Shown here: piece after piece, positions 18,138-25,900 of the stretch
Position numbering within the stretch: position 1 is the first letter of the stretch
How the letters are laid out: the number at the start of each line of letters is the position of its first letter
NCBI RefSeq assembly: GCF_000230835.1
Contig: NZ_CM001240.1
Span: forward strand, 3,917,779 to 3,981,778
Length of the DNA: 64,000 nucleotides
DNA from: Clostridium sp. DL-VIII
GTDB lineage: Bacteria; Bacillota; Clostridia; Clostridiales; Clostridiaceae
Reading direction: 5' to 3'
Made by a program: the position numbers and the translations under genes
The notes under the pieces: model-generated
What the model saw: only the letters and a program-made list of their open reading frames with translations
Told to the model about the DNA's origin: nothing
The model's database searches: none

Positions 18138-18143
18138 CTTCAA
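18118..18143. terminator. Perfect hairpin overlapping the MFS stop codon, shared by convergent genes
   Basis: The 11-bp arms TTGAAGCTAGC (18118-18128) and GCTAGCTTCAA (18133-18143) enclose the loop AAAA. The TAG stop at 18135-18137 lies in the 3' arm. It is placed between the ends of the MFS gene (plus) and Crp/Fnr gene (minus). Only short T-tails follow on either side (ACTTTTC on plus), so it is a moderate terminator for both. Confidence 0.7.
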
Positions 18144-18156
18144 ACTTTTCTACGTA

Positions 18157-18846
18157 CTATAGAGATTTTATGTAAAAATTTTTTGATAGTTCCTTAAGTT
18201 CTTCTCTCTTTAATATGTATATCTTCCTATTCTCACATTTTATTATTGCCGCTGCCTCTAATTCTTTAAAGGTTCTGCTTAAATGTCTATAAGTCGTACC
18301 TAAAAATTGAGAAATTTCTTTATAGGATGAGTCTAAAATTATGCAATTTTCACCTGTCAGGTGCTCAAGTAAATAGCTAGCCAATCTATTAATAAGAGGA
18401 TATACATAATTATAAGAACTGTTATTTATTGTCCCATCAAGCTTTTCACTTAAGGAATCTATCAAATGATGAAGAAAATTGGTGTTATCCATATAATGTT
18501 TTTTAAGAATAGCTGTTGGTATTGCAATTAAATATGTATTTTCTATAGCCTCAACATTGCATTTTATAGGCTCATTTTTTAAAAATTCTAAATCTCCTAT
18601 ATCAACGAAATCTTTATAAAACTTTAAAAACATTGATTTTCCGTTTTCAAAAAGGTATGATATTTTCACTTTTCCATCTACAAGCATATAATAATATTTC
18701 AGTTCTGTTTCTGCTTCTAATATAAGCTCTCCCTTTTCATAAAAATTAAGCTGTACATAATTAACTATATTTTTATCAAAAATTCTTTCTATTTCATACT
18801 TAATATAATATTTATATAAGAGATCTTTATCTAATATTTTTTTCAT
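18157..18846 (-). CDS. Crp/Fnr family transcriptional regulator
   Basis: It is 229 aa. The N-terminal part has a cyclic-nucleotide-binding-like fold (YVQLNFYEKGELILEAETELKYYYMLVDGKVKISYLF, about 30-66). The C-terminal winged HTH includes ILDSSYKEISQFLGTTYRHLSRTFKELEAAAII (about 170-202). There is no Cys cluster, so an Fe-S sensing FNR is unlikely; the effector is unknown. It is transcribed away from the YjjG gene, with which it shares a 101-bp divergent region, and towards the MFS gene. Either neighbour could be its target. Confidence 0.85.
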   Translation of the reverse strand: MKKILDKDLLYKYYIKYEIERIFDKNIVNYVQLNFYEKGELILEAETELKYYYMLVDGKVKISYLFENGKSMFLKFYKDFVDIGDLEFLKNEPIKCNVEAIENTYLIAIPTAILKKHYMDNTNFLHHLIDSLSEKLDGTINNSSYNYVYPLINRLASYLLEHLTGENCIILDSSYKEISQFLGTTYRHLSRTFKELEAAAIIKCENRKIYILKREELKELSKNFYIKSL

Positions 18847-18947
18847 AAATCCTCCTTAAAATACGACATTTGTCCTATATAAATTTGCATAACTATGGTA
18901 ACTTATATATTAAGCAAAGTAAATAACTAAAACTTAGGAGGCCGTTT

Positions 18948-19634
18948 ATGAAATACGAAATTATACTATTTGATGCAGATGAAACATTATTTGATTTTAA
19001 GAAATCTGAAAGACAAGCTCTAAAGAATGCAATTCTTGACTTTAATATAGATTATGATGAAAATTATCATCTGAAAATTTATAATGAAGTAAACACAGCT
19101 ATATGGAAAGAACTTGAAGAAGGTCTTATTACCCAAGAGAAATTAAAAATTGAAAGATTTAAAAGATTTTCTGACAAATTAAATATAAAATTTGATGAGG
19201 TTCTATTTTCAAAATTCTATGGAGAGCATTTAGCTAAAGCGTCATTTCTATATGAAGACAGTATATCCTTAGTAGAAAGTCTCAGCAAAGATTACAAGTT
19301 AATCATGGTTACTAATGGTCTTAAATATGTACAAGACAATCGAATAGGTAAATCTTCCATAGCAAAGTTTTTTAAAAATATAATCATCTCTGAAGAGGTA
19401 GGTGTATCAAAACCCGACCCCAAAATATTTGAACTAGCAGTAAAAGGTATAAATTACACAGATAAAAGTAAACTCCTTATGATTGGAGACAGCTTAACTT
19501 CTGATATACAAGGCGGAATTAATTTTAATATTGATACATGTTGGTATAATCCAAAAAAACTTGTAAATAAAACTAACTTCATACCAACCTATGAAATATT
19601 TAATCTGCTGGATCTTAAAAATATACTTAATTAA
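18948..19634 (+). CDS. YjjG-family HAD (noncanonical pyrimidine nucleotidase)
   Basis: The 228 aa follow the HAD pattern. Nucleophile motif FDADETLFDF is at residues 8-17, motif II VTNG is around 123, the Lys of VSKPDPKIF is around 150-158, and the acidic motif IGDSLTSDIQGG is around 183-194. The cap domain between them is helical. The length and the KPDPKIFELA sequence match YjjG/YfnB, nucleotide 5'-phosphatases acting on noncanonical pyrimidine nucleotides in the cytosol. The start has AGGAGG upstream. It diverges from the Crp/Fnr gene. Confidence 0.85.
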   Translation: MKYEIILFDADETLFDFKKSERQALKNAILDFNIDYDENYHLKIYNEVNTAIWKELEEGLITQEKLKIERFKRFSDKLNIKFDEVLFSKFYGEHLAKASFLYEDSISLVESLSKDYKLIMVTNGLKYVQDNRIGKSSIAKFFKNIIISEEVGVSKPDPKIFELAVKGINYTDKSKLLMIGDSLTSDIQGGINFNIDTCWYNPKKLVNKTNFIPTYEIFNLLDLKNILN

Positions 19635-19713
19635 ATTTATATGGCATTAACTATAGTATTTTTTTAATTTATGTTAATACGTCGCTTTTGATTCTTATTT
19701 TCCAGCTTCAGAC

Positions 19714-20475
19714 CTACTTTCCACGAACAAAACCTTTTAATGTATCATTCATTTTTTGTAAAATTTTCAATACAAATTTTAAGATATATGGTAAAAAGAA
19801 TGATGTAAGTAACACTAAACCAGCTAAAATCAATATATTATAATTTATAGGTTGTCCTAGCTTAACCTGATATAAGTGTATTGCTCCTGCAGATATAGAC
19901 CCAACGATTAATATTTTAGTTGCTATCCATGAAATTATATTTATAATCTGGAGTAATAATATTATTACTGATAATACTGCTATTACTGGTAAAGCTAATA
20001 TTTTAAAGGGCAGCATAAGCAAATTTAATACTGATTTATTATTATTTTTAGAATTTTTTTCAGCTATTTTTTGTCTTCTGCCCTTTTTTTCTTTCTCACC
20101 ATTTAATTTATTTTTCTTATCTTCTTTTTTTGAAACTCCATCTTTGGTAAAAGTCTCATTTCTTCTACCAGCTCTTCTATCTTTCCTCTTAGAATCATTT
20201 ACATTTAAATAATTAGGACTTTTATTATTATCCTCTAATTCTTTTTGCACTTCCTGTGGCTTCATAATTAGTGTTGTATTTTCATCCTTTAATATATTTT
20301 TTTCAATGCTATTTAAAGCTTCATATGCCTCATCAAATGTCTTTAAAAATTGCTTAAGCCGTTTTTCATTGACTACTTCTTCTTTTATCTTCTTTACCTG
20401 TTTTTCATAAGCTTCTTTTATTTCTTCTTTTGATGCATTTTTATCTACACCTAATAATTCATAATAATCTGTCAT
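19714..20475 (-). CDS. J-domain-like membrane protein lacking HPD
   Basis: The protein is 253 aa. The N-terminus DYYELLGVDKNASKEEIKEAY (3-23) and the helix DEAYEALN (about 48-55) are J-domain helices I, II and III. The loop that should carry the HPD tripeptide instead reads KKIKEEVVNEKRLKQF, with no His-Pro-Asp. The HPD is essential for stimulating the DnaK ATPase, so this protein is unlikely to be a co-chaperone. A Lys/Arg-rich linker follows (about 90-150). Two or three hydrophobic segments fill the C-terminal half. It stands alone, with no dnaK or grpE nearby. The function is unknown. Confidence 0.75.
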   Translation of the reverse strand: MTDYYELLGVDKNASKEEIKEAYEKQVKKIKEEVVNEKRLKQFLKTFDEAYEALNSIEKNILKDENTTLIMKPQEVQKELEDNNKSPNYLNVNDSKRKDRRAGRRNETFTKDGVSKKEDKKNKLNGEKEKKGRRQKIAEKNSKNNNKSVLNLLMLPFKILALPVIAVLSVIILLLQIINIISWIATKILIVGSISAGAIHLYQVKLGQPINYNILILAGLVLLTSFFLPYILKFVLKILQKMNDTLKGFVRGK

Positions 20476-20632
20476 GTCTTCACTCCATCTAATTAAATCT
20501 TAATTGTTACTCTGTTACTTATTAAAATATTATACCGAAAATAAAATTAATTTACAGTATTGCTTTCAAATTATACTATTACAAATTTACTTTTACAAGG
20601 AATAAAACAATGTTACCGTTATATTTAAATTT

Positions 20633-20660
20633 TGTAACTAAACTGTAACATTTCCGTCAC
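20633..20660 (+). promoter_or_regulatory. Three direct repeats with 11-bp period, response-regulator-like site
   Basis: TGTAAC begins at 20633 and again at 20644, and the related CGTCAC at 20655, exactly 11 bp apart. An inverted half AATGTTAC lies upstream at 20609-20616. Eleven-base-period direct repeats are the usual site of OmpR/PhoP-type response regulators, which bind head to tail. They sit about 90 bp before the gtrA-like gene and just before a possible promoter (TTGGCT at 20661, TTATAA about 17 nt later). Confidence 0.4.
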
Positions 20661-20751
20661 TTGGCTGACAAAATTAAAACTTATTATAAGTACATAAAGA
20701 CAATATTCTTAAAATTGATAATAAAGTACGTCAAGTTAAGGAGCGAATCAC

Positions 20752-21213
20752 ATGACTATTGTAAAAAACATTTACAACACCTTTATTCATAATACAAACT
20801 ATAAAAATCTTATACGGTTTTGTTGTGTTGGATGCTTAAACACTATGTTTGACTTTGGAGTATTTTCCTTGCTAAATAGTTTTTTTGGTATTAACTATGT
20901 TATAAGTCAGGTAGTGTCTTATTCCAGTGGTACCTTAAACAGTTATCTCTGTAACAAGTTTTGGACATTCAATGATGCAAAAACAAATAAGAAGACTACA
21001 AAGGAAATTATTCAGTTTATTGTTGTTAATTCAGCTTCACTAGGTGTAAGTTTAGTTGGCTTAAGTATATTAATGAAAGATAATTCTATAAATCCTTTTA
21101 TATCAAAAATTGCTGCAATGATACTAGCTCAAGTAGTTAATTTTTTAGGTTATAGATTTTGGGTTTTTGGGAAATCTGAAAATTTAAAAGCCTGTACTAA
21201 CAATTTAACCTGA
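20752..21213 (+). CDS. GtrA family membrane protein (polyprenyl-phosphate-sugar flippase type)
   Basis: At 153 aa it has four hydrophobic segments. The segments LIRFCCVGCLNTMFDFGVF (about residues 22-40), SGTLNSYLCNKFWTF (61-75) and GYRFWVFG (136-143) are typical of the GtrA/GtcA family. Members are thought to move undecaprenyl-phosphate-linked sugars across the membrane, alongside a GT2 that makes them. The next two genes, a GT39 and a GT2, complete such a module. Together they probably glycosylate an envelope polymer or protein. The ATG has AAGGAGC upstream. Confidence 0.85.
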   Translation: MTIVKNIYNTFIHNTNYKNLIRFCCVGCLNTMFDFGVFSLLNSFFGINYVISQVVSYSSGTLNSYLCNKFWTFNDAKTNKKTTKEIIQFIVVNSASLGVSLVGLSILMKDNSINPFISKIAAMILAQVVNFLGYRFWVFGKSENLKACTNNLT

Positions 21214-21256
21214 TCATTATAAAAACTGTATATCTTTAATTTAGGAGGAAATTATT

Positions 21257-23401
21257 GTGACAGAAAAATTGAAACATAAAACGGAAAACTTTGGGATAGG
21301 AATAATTTTATTGTTATCTATAATATTAAACTTTGCCAATTTAGGTATAGAAGGAAATGCTAATACTTATTACTCTGCAGGTGTAAAGAGTATGATGATG
21401 AGCCTTGAAAATTTCTTTTTTGTATCTTCTGACCCTTCTGGTTTTGTAACTATCGATAAGCCACCAGTAGGTTTTTGGCTGCAGACTATATCTGCAAAAA
21501 TATTTGGCTTTAGTGGATGGAGCGTTATCCTTCCACAAGCACTTGCTGGAGTAATTTCTGTATGGATAATTTATTATCTTGTAAAGAGATCTTTTGGAAC
21601 TTTAGCTGCATTAGTTGCAGCATTGTGCCTTGCAACTACTCCTATTTTTGTAGCAGCAGGTAGAAATAATACAATTGATAATCTACTTGTTTTATGTCTA
21701 TTACTTGCATGCGTCGCTATTTCTCGAGGCGCTGAAGAAGGTAAATTTAAATATCTTATATTAAGCTTGGTACTAGTAGGTATTGGCTTTAATATAAAAA
21801 TGGTTGAGGCTTATATGTTGGCTCCCGCAATCTTTATAACATATTTTCTTTCAACCACAATACCTTATAAAACTAAAATTAAACATCTTTTTGCTGGTGG
21901 AATAATTCTTCTTGTAGTATCTCTTTCATGGGCTTTAATTGTAGATTTAGTACCAGCAAGTGATAGACCTTTTATTGGCAGTAGCACCGACAATTCTGTT
22001 ATGGAGCTAATTATAGGTCATAACGGTTTAGAAAGAATAGGTCTAGGTGGAAGAAATGCTCGTAAAGGTACTGATGATCAATCACAAAAATCAAAAAATC
22101 AAGACAGTACCAAACAAGATCAAGACCATGCTTTAGGGAATAAGGAGCTAGCATTACAAAATCAAGATTATGGATCACTAAATCAAAATCGTGCACCACA
22201 AAGTCATGATGGTTCATCACAAGATTATTCTGGTACATCGCCCGATCAAATGCCAGCAGGTAGAGGCGGTATGGGCAACAATTCAAAAACCGGTATTACA
22301 AGATTATTTACTTATAACAATTTATCAGATCAAATATCTTGGCTTTTACCATTTGCCATAATCGGGGCCATAATTGCAGCACTAGAAGAAAAGATTAGAT
22401 TATTCCGCTTTGATAATAAAAGAAAGCTATCATTACTATTATGGTTTACATGGTTATTGCCTGAATTTATATACTTCAGTTTTTCAAAAAATGTAACTCA
22501 TACGTATTACTTAACAACAATGGCTCCATCCATTGCAGCTTTAACTGGAATTGGACTTTCAGCCATGTGGAAACTTTATAATGAAGCAGGCTTAAAAAAA
22601 TTGATTTTACCAGCAGTATTTGTCGTAAATGGGCTTATAGAAATACTTATTCTATCTCCTAATTATAAAACTTCAAATAGCTATAAAATTACACTTATAA
22701 CAACAGGAATTTTATGCATAGGGGCATCTATAGCATTGATTATAAATGCTATCATAAGAAGAAAAATTTCTATTCAGCCTGAAAAAACATTTGGAAAAAA
22801 ATCAAATATAGTACTGACTAGTATTGCTTTTATCGGCATCTTAACTGCACCTTTTGTTTGGTCTTCTACTACTCTATTTTATCCAATGAATGGAAGTAGT
22901 CCTGCTGCGGGCTTGGAACTTGCATCAGGACATCAAAATAGGAATTTCGGTAACAGCAGCAATACAAAGCTTATACAATTTTTAGAAAACAATAAACAAA
23001 ATGAAAAATACCTTGTTGCAGTCCCTTCTGCAATGACTTATGCTTCTGATTTAATACTTAAGACCGGTGAACCTGTTATGACTATAGGCGGATTTAGCGG
23101 ATCAGATCAAATAATCTCTCTAGAAGAATTTAGGCAATTAGTTGCTGATGGTTCTATAAGATATGCACTAATTAATGGTGGAAATCGTATGGGAGGAGGC
23201 TTTGGAGGTTCTAATTCAAATAGCCAAATTACAAACTGGATTGCTGAAAATGGAAAGCTTGTTCCAGATAGTGAGTGGAAAGATTCAACTACTTCAGATA
23301 TACAAAACAATAATCAAAAATTCGGAGGTTTTGGCGGTGAAGCTGGATCAACTAAACTATATGATTTAAGCGGACAATTTGAAACTTCATCTATCAATTA
23401 A
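21257..23401 (+). CDS. Glycosyltransferase family 39 membrane protein, YkcB-like
   Basis: It has 714 aa and about eleven membrane segments. The segment SSDPSGFVTIDKPPVGFWLQ (about 56-75), with its acidic residue and DKPP loop, is the conserved ArnT/PMT-type catalytic loop in the YkcB-like branch. It transfers a sugar from a polyprenyl phosphate to an extracytoplasmic acceptor. Residues 270-345 are a Gln/Asn/Asp/Gly-rich low-complexity loop, and a Gly/Asn-rich patch lies near 640-655. The GTG start at 21257 follows AGGAGG at 21243-21248 with good spacing. It is the middle gene of the gtrA-GT39-GT2 operon. The acceptor is unknown. Confidence 0.85.
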   Translation: MTEKLKHKTENFGIGIILLLSIILNFANLGIEGNANTYYSAGVKSMMMSLENFFFVSSDPSGFVTIDKPPVGFWLQTISAKIFGFSGWSVILPQALAGVISVWIIYYLVKRSFGTLAALVAALCLATTPIFVAAGRNNTIDNLLVLCLLLACVAISRGAEEGKFKYLILSLVLVGIGFNIKMVEAYMLAPAIFITYFLSTTIPYKTKIKHLFAGGIILLVVSLSWALIVDLVPASDRPFIGSSTDNSVMELIIGHNGLERIGLGGRNARKGTDDQSQKSKNQDSTKQDQDHALGNKELALQNQDYGSLNQNRAPQSHDGSSQDYSGTSPDQMPAGRGGMGNNSKTGITRLFTYNNLSDQISWLLPFAIIGAIIAALEEKIRLFRFDNKRKLSLLLWFTWLLPEFIYFSFSKNVTHTYYLTTMAPSIAALTGIGLSAMWKLYNEAGLKKLILPAVFVVNGLIEILILSPNYKTSNSYKITLITTGILCIGASIALIINAIIRRKISIQPEKTFGKKSNIVLTSIAFIGILTAPFVWSSTTLFYPMNGSSPAAGLELASGHQNRNFGNSSNTKLIQFLENNKQNEKYLVAVPSAMTYASDLILKTGEPVMTIGGFSGSDQIISLEEFRQLVADGSIRYALINGGNRMGGGFGGSNSNSQITNWIAENGKLVPDSEWKDSTTSDIQNNNQKFGGFGGEAGSTKLYDLSGQFETSSIN

Positions 23402-23472
23402 CTTAATTTAATAGAAACATTTAAATACACAAAAAACACGAAAATATTGTATTTTCAATTGGAGGCAATTTT

Positions 23473-24441
23473 ATGAACGATACATTATACCTAGTAATTC
23501 CCTGTTATAACGAAGAAGAGGTTTTACATGAAACAGCTAAAAGATTAATAAAAAAAGTTACTACTTTGATGAAGAATGAAGTTATCTCTAAAGATAGTAA
23601 AATCCTTTTCGTTAATGATGGTTTAAAAGATAAAACTTGGAATATAATAGAAGAGCTCCATAATCAAAATAATATATTTTCTGGTGTTAATCTTTCTAGA
23701 AATAGAGGACATCAAAATGCATTACTTGCGGGACTTATGACCGCTAAAGAATTTGCAGATATGACCATATCACTAGATGCAGATCTTCAAGACGATGTGA
23801 ATGTTATAGATAAATTTGTGGAACAATACTATGAAGGAAGCGATATTGTTTATGGCGTAAGGTCCTCAAGAGAAACAGATACATTTTTTAAAAGAACAAC
23901 AGCCTTAATTTTTTATAAATTAATGAATAAACTTGGCGTTGATTCTGTTTATAATCATGCTGACTATCGTCTTATGAGTAGACGTGCTTTAGACGGTTTA
24001 AGTCAGTTTAAAGAAGTAAATTTATTTCTCAGAGGTATAGTCCCTTTAATCGGATACAAGTCTTCTATAGTAGAATATGAACGCCATGAAAGATTTGCAG
24101 GAGAATCTAAATATCCATTAAAGAAAATGCTCGCTTTTGCTTTAGATGGAATTACCTCTTTAAGCATAAAGCCTATAAGACTAATTACACTTCTTGGATT
24201 TTTCATAGTCTTATTTAGTTTTATAGCATTAAGTTATACTTTTATAGTTAAATTTTTCGGGGAAACTGTGCCTGGCTGGACTTCCCTAGCTCTTTCTATT
24301 TGGCTTCTTGGCGGTATTCAGCTTTTATCCCTTGGAGTTATAGGAGAATATATTGGTAAAATATATAATGAGACTAAGCAAAGGCCAAGATATATCATTT
24401 CCGACAAGTTAATTACTAATGATCAAACAGATATACTATAG
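23473..24441 (+). CDS. Glycosyltransferase family 2, YkcC/GtrB-like
   Basis: The protein is 322 aa. The N-terminal GT-A fold has CYNEEEVLHETAKRL (about 10-24) and the nucleotide-sugar/metal motif SLDADLQDD (about 97-105). Two hydrophobic segments follow at about 235-258 and 270-294. The combination matches dolichol-phosphate-mannose synthase-like GtrB/YkcC, which loads a sugar onto undecaprenyl phosphate at the inner face. Its product would be flipped by the GtrA protein and used by the GT39. It ends about 50 bp before the hairpin at 24490. Confidence 0.88.
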   Translation: MNDTLYLVIPCYNEEEVLHETAKRLIKKVTTLMKNEVISKDSKILFVNDGLKDKTWNIIEELHNQNNIFSGVNLSRNRGHQNALLAGLMTAKEFADMTISLDADLQDDVNVIDKFVEQYYEGSDIVYGVRSSRETDTFFKRTTALIFYKLMNKLGVDSVYNHADYRLMSRRALDGLSQFKEVNLFLRGIVPLIGYKSSIVEYERHERFAGESKYPLKKMLAFALDGITSLSIKPIRLITLLGFFIVLFSFIALSYTFIVKFFGETVPGWTSLALSIWLLGGIQLLSLGVIGEYIGKIYNETKQRPRYIISDKLITNDQTDIL

Positions 24442-24489
24442 GCTGCTACCAATAAGCTAATATACTAGTAAATAATATAATAAAAAAAC

Positions 24490-24530
24490 TATGGGCATGA
24501 GCTTTAAATTATATAGGGTTCATGTCCATT
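24490..24530 (+). terminator. Terminator of the gtrA-GT39-GT2 operon
   Basis: TATGGGCATGAGC (24490-24502) pairs with GGTTCATGTCCAT (24517-24529) with a few wobble positions. A T-rich tail (TTTTGTTC) follows on the plus strand. Confidence 0.65.
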
Positions 24531-24648
24531 TTGTTCCCTGCTGAACTTTTTATAATAGTTCCGAATATAATAGTTTAAATACTCTTTTAAAATTTTCCTT
24601 TTAGAAAATCAAAATTATACCAAAGATTAAAAAAGGAGATGTTATACC

Positions 24649-25131
24649 ATGGGGAATAGCCCTAATACCATGTATCCTAAGGCGCCTAATTCTCTAATTA
24701 TAAAGAGTAGCAACGGAGGCTTCATCGATCTTGAAAATATAAATTACCAGAACATCGTTGTAGCCTTAGACGTTGATTTTAATAACAGAAACTTATCAAA
24801 TGTTAAGTTAGATTTCATTTGCAATCTATATGTTAATCTTGCAGCAAACGACTGGATTGAATTTGTTCTTTCATTATATCGATATAAGAATGAGGAAAAT
24901 TTTGAACTATTAACCTCAGTTCCTTATAAGATAATTTTAGGTGAAGAAGTTCCTGAAGACGGAACTTTGGTAAATATATCTTTAGAAAAAAATGATTTTA
25001 TTACCTTTAGCTATTTTGATAGCAATACACTGCCTAAAAAATATAGATATGTAGTTAAGGTTGAGCTTAATTATATAAGCGTTGAAGCAGCTCAAATTCA
25101 ATCAAGTACTCTCAGCCTTATTGCTCAATAA
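24649..25131 (+). CDS. Hypothetical 160-aa protein, probably a beta-rich structural fold
   Basis: I do not recognise the family. It lacks a signal peptide, membrane segment and Cys. Alternating hydrophobic/polar stretches (FIDLENINYQNIVVALDVDF, YVNLAANDWIEFVLSLYRY, YVVKVELNYISVEAAQ) suggest a beta-sandwich. The N-terminus is Pro/Asn-rich. AAAAGGAGATG precedes the ATG, so translation is likely. Small secretion-signal-less beta proteins are common among clostridial spore or exosporium components, but there is no direct evidence here. It converges on 25192-25818 and shares a terminator with it. Confidence 0.65.
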   Translation: MGNSPNTMYPKAPNSLIIKSSNGGFIDLENINYQNIVVALDVDFNNRNLSNVKLDFICNLYVNLAANDWIEFVLSLYRYKNEENFELLTSVPYKIILGEEVPEDGTLVNISLEKNDFITFSYFDSNTLPKKYRYVVKVELNYISVEAAQIQSSTLSLIAQ

Positions 25132-25135
25132 AATT

Positions 25136-25187
25136 ATACTCATATACTTTTTCCTTCAATTAATGCATTGATTAAGTATATGAGTAT
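25136..25187. terminator. Bidirectional terminator between two convergent unknown genes
   Basis: The 14-bp arms ATACTCATATACTT (25136-25149) and its complement (25174-25187) are perfect. On the plus strand seven T follow directly. The minus-strand gene ends at 25192, only 5 nt away, and would read into the same stem. Confidence 0.8.
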
Positions 25188-25191
25188 TTTT

Positions 25192-25818
25192 TTAGTTATA
25201 TAATTTATATAATATTTCAGTAAAATGTTGAACATGTGTTGCAGTAGCTATTTCTGGCTGCAAACTGAGTTTATGAGTTTTTGGATTAATCTGCATTATA
25301 AAATGACCATATACTATTTCTATTACTTTACTAGGACTGTATTTATAGCTTAAAAACTCACTATATTTATTACTTGTCACAGGATTTCCGTTCTTATCCT
25401 TATAAGTGAAAGAAACAAATGAACCATTATGAGTATCATAATTTTTGCTTCCCTTTTTTATTCCATAATAGCAAAATACATTTTTACTATCCATTATTTT
25501 AGCGTTTATAATTGGACGATGATGGTACTTGGTCTTGAATTTATTGTGGTAAAAATAACTTACATTATAAAAATAATAGGTATCAAATTTGAAAGGTGTA
25601 CCATTTGCATCAATACAATGATTTACTATATATCCTGGACCATCATTACCTACTATTTTACCATTGTGGATTTTTACATCTCCACCTTCCTTATATAAAA
25701 CACCTATTTCTTTTCCATAATCGCTCTTCTTAAATACACTATTGGAACTCGCCGCTCCTACTTGAAGCTGTTCTAACTCCTCAGTTTTATCTTCCTTACT
25801 TTTTTCTTGCTCCTCCAT
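25192..25818 (-). CDS. Hypothetical 208-aa protein
   Basis: I do not recognise the family. The N-terminus (MEEQEKSKEDKTEELEQLQ) is charged and probably disordered or a short coiled coil. From residue 35 on it is Tyr-, Asn- and Lys-rich with likely beta structure (FKFDTYYFYNVSYFYHNKFK, FVSFTYKDKNGNPV). No signal peptide or membrane segment is seen. It converges with the 24649 gene. GGAG with good spacing precedes the ATG. Unusual aromatic content suggests a structural or spore-coat type protein, but this is a guess. Confidence 0.6.
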   Translation of the reverse strand: MEEQEKSKEDKTEELEQLQVGAASSNSVFKKSDYGKEIGVLYKEGGDVKIHNGKIVGNDGPGYIVNHCIDANGTPFKFDTYYFYNVSYFYHNKFKTKYHHRPIINAKIMDSKNVFCYYGIKKGSKNYDTHNGSFVSFTYKDKNGNPVTSNKYSEFLSYKYSPSKVIEIVYGHFIMQINPKTHKLSLQPEIATATHVQHFTEILYKLYN

Positions 25819-25900
25819 GATAACTTATCTCCTCATTATGAATTTCTTACTGTACATGATATTCATTGATAAGGAGACCTGTACCACACTGGAGGATTAA

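Noticed and set aside
25429..25698. 89-aa plus-strand ORF opposite the 208-aa hypothetical gene
   Set aside because: Shadow; the minus-strand frame has a better ribosome site and a shared terminator.
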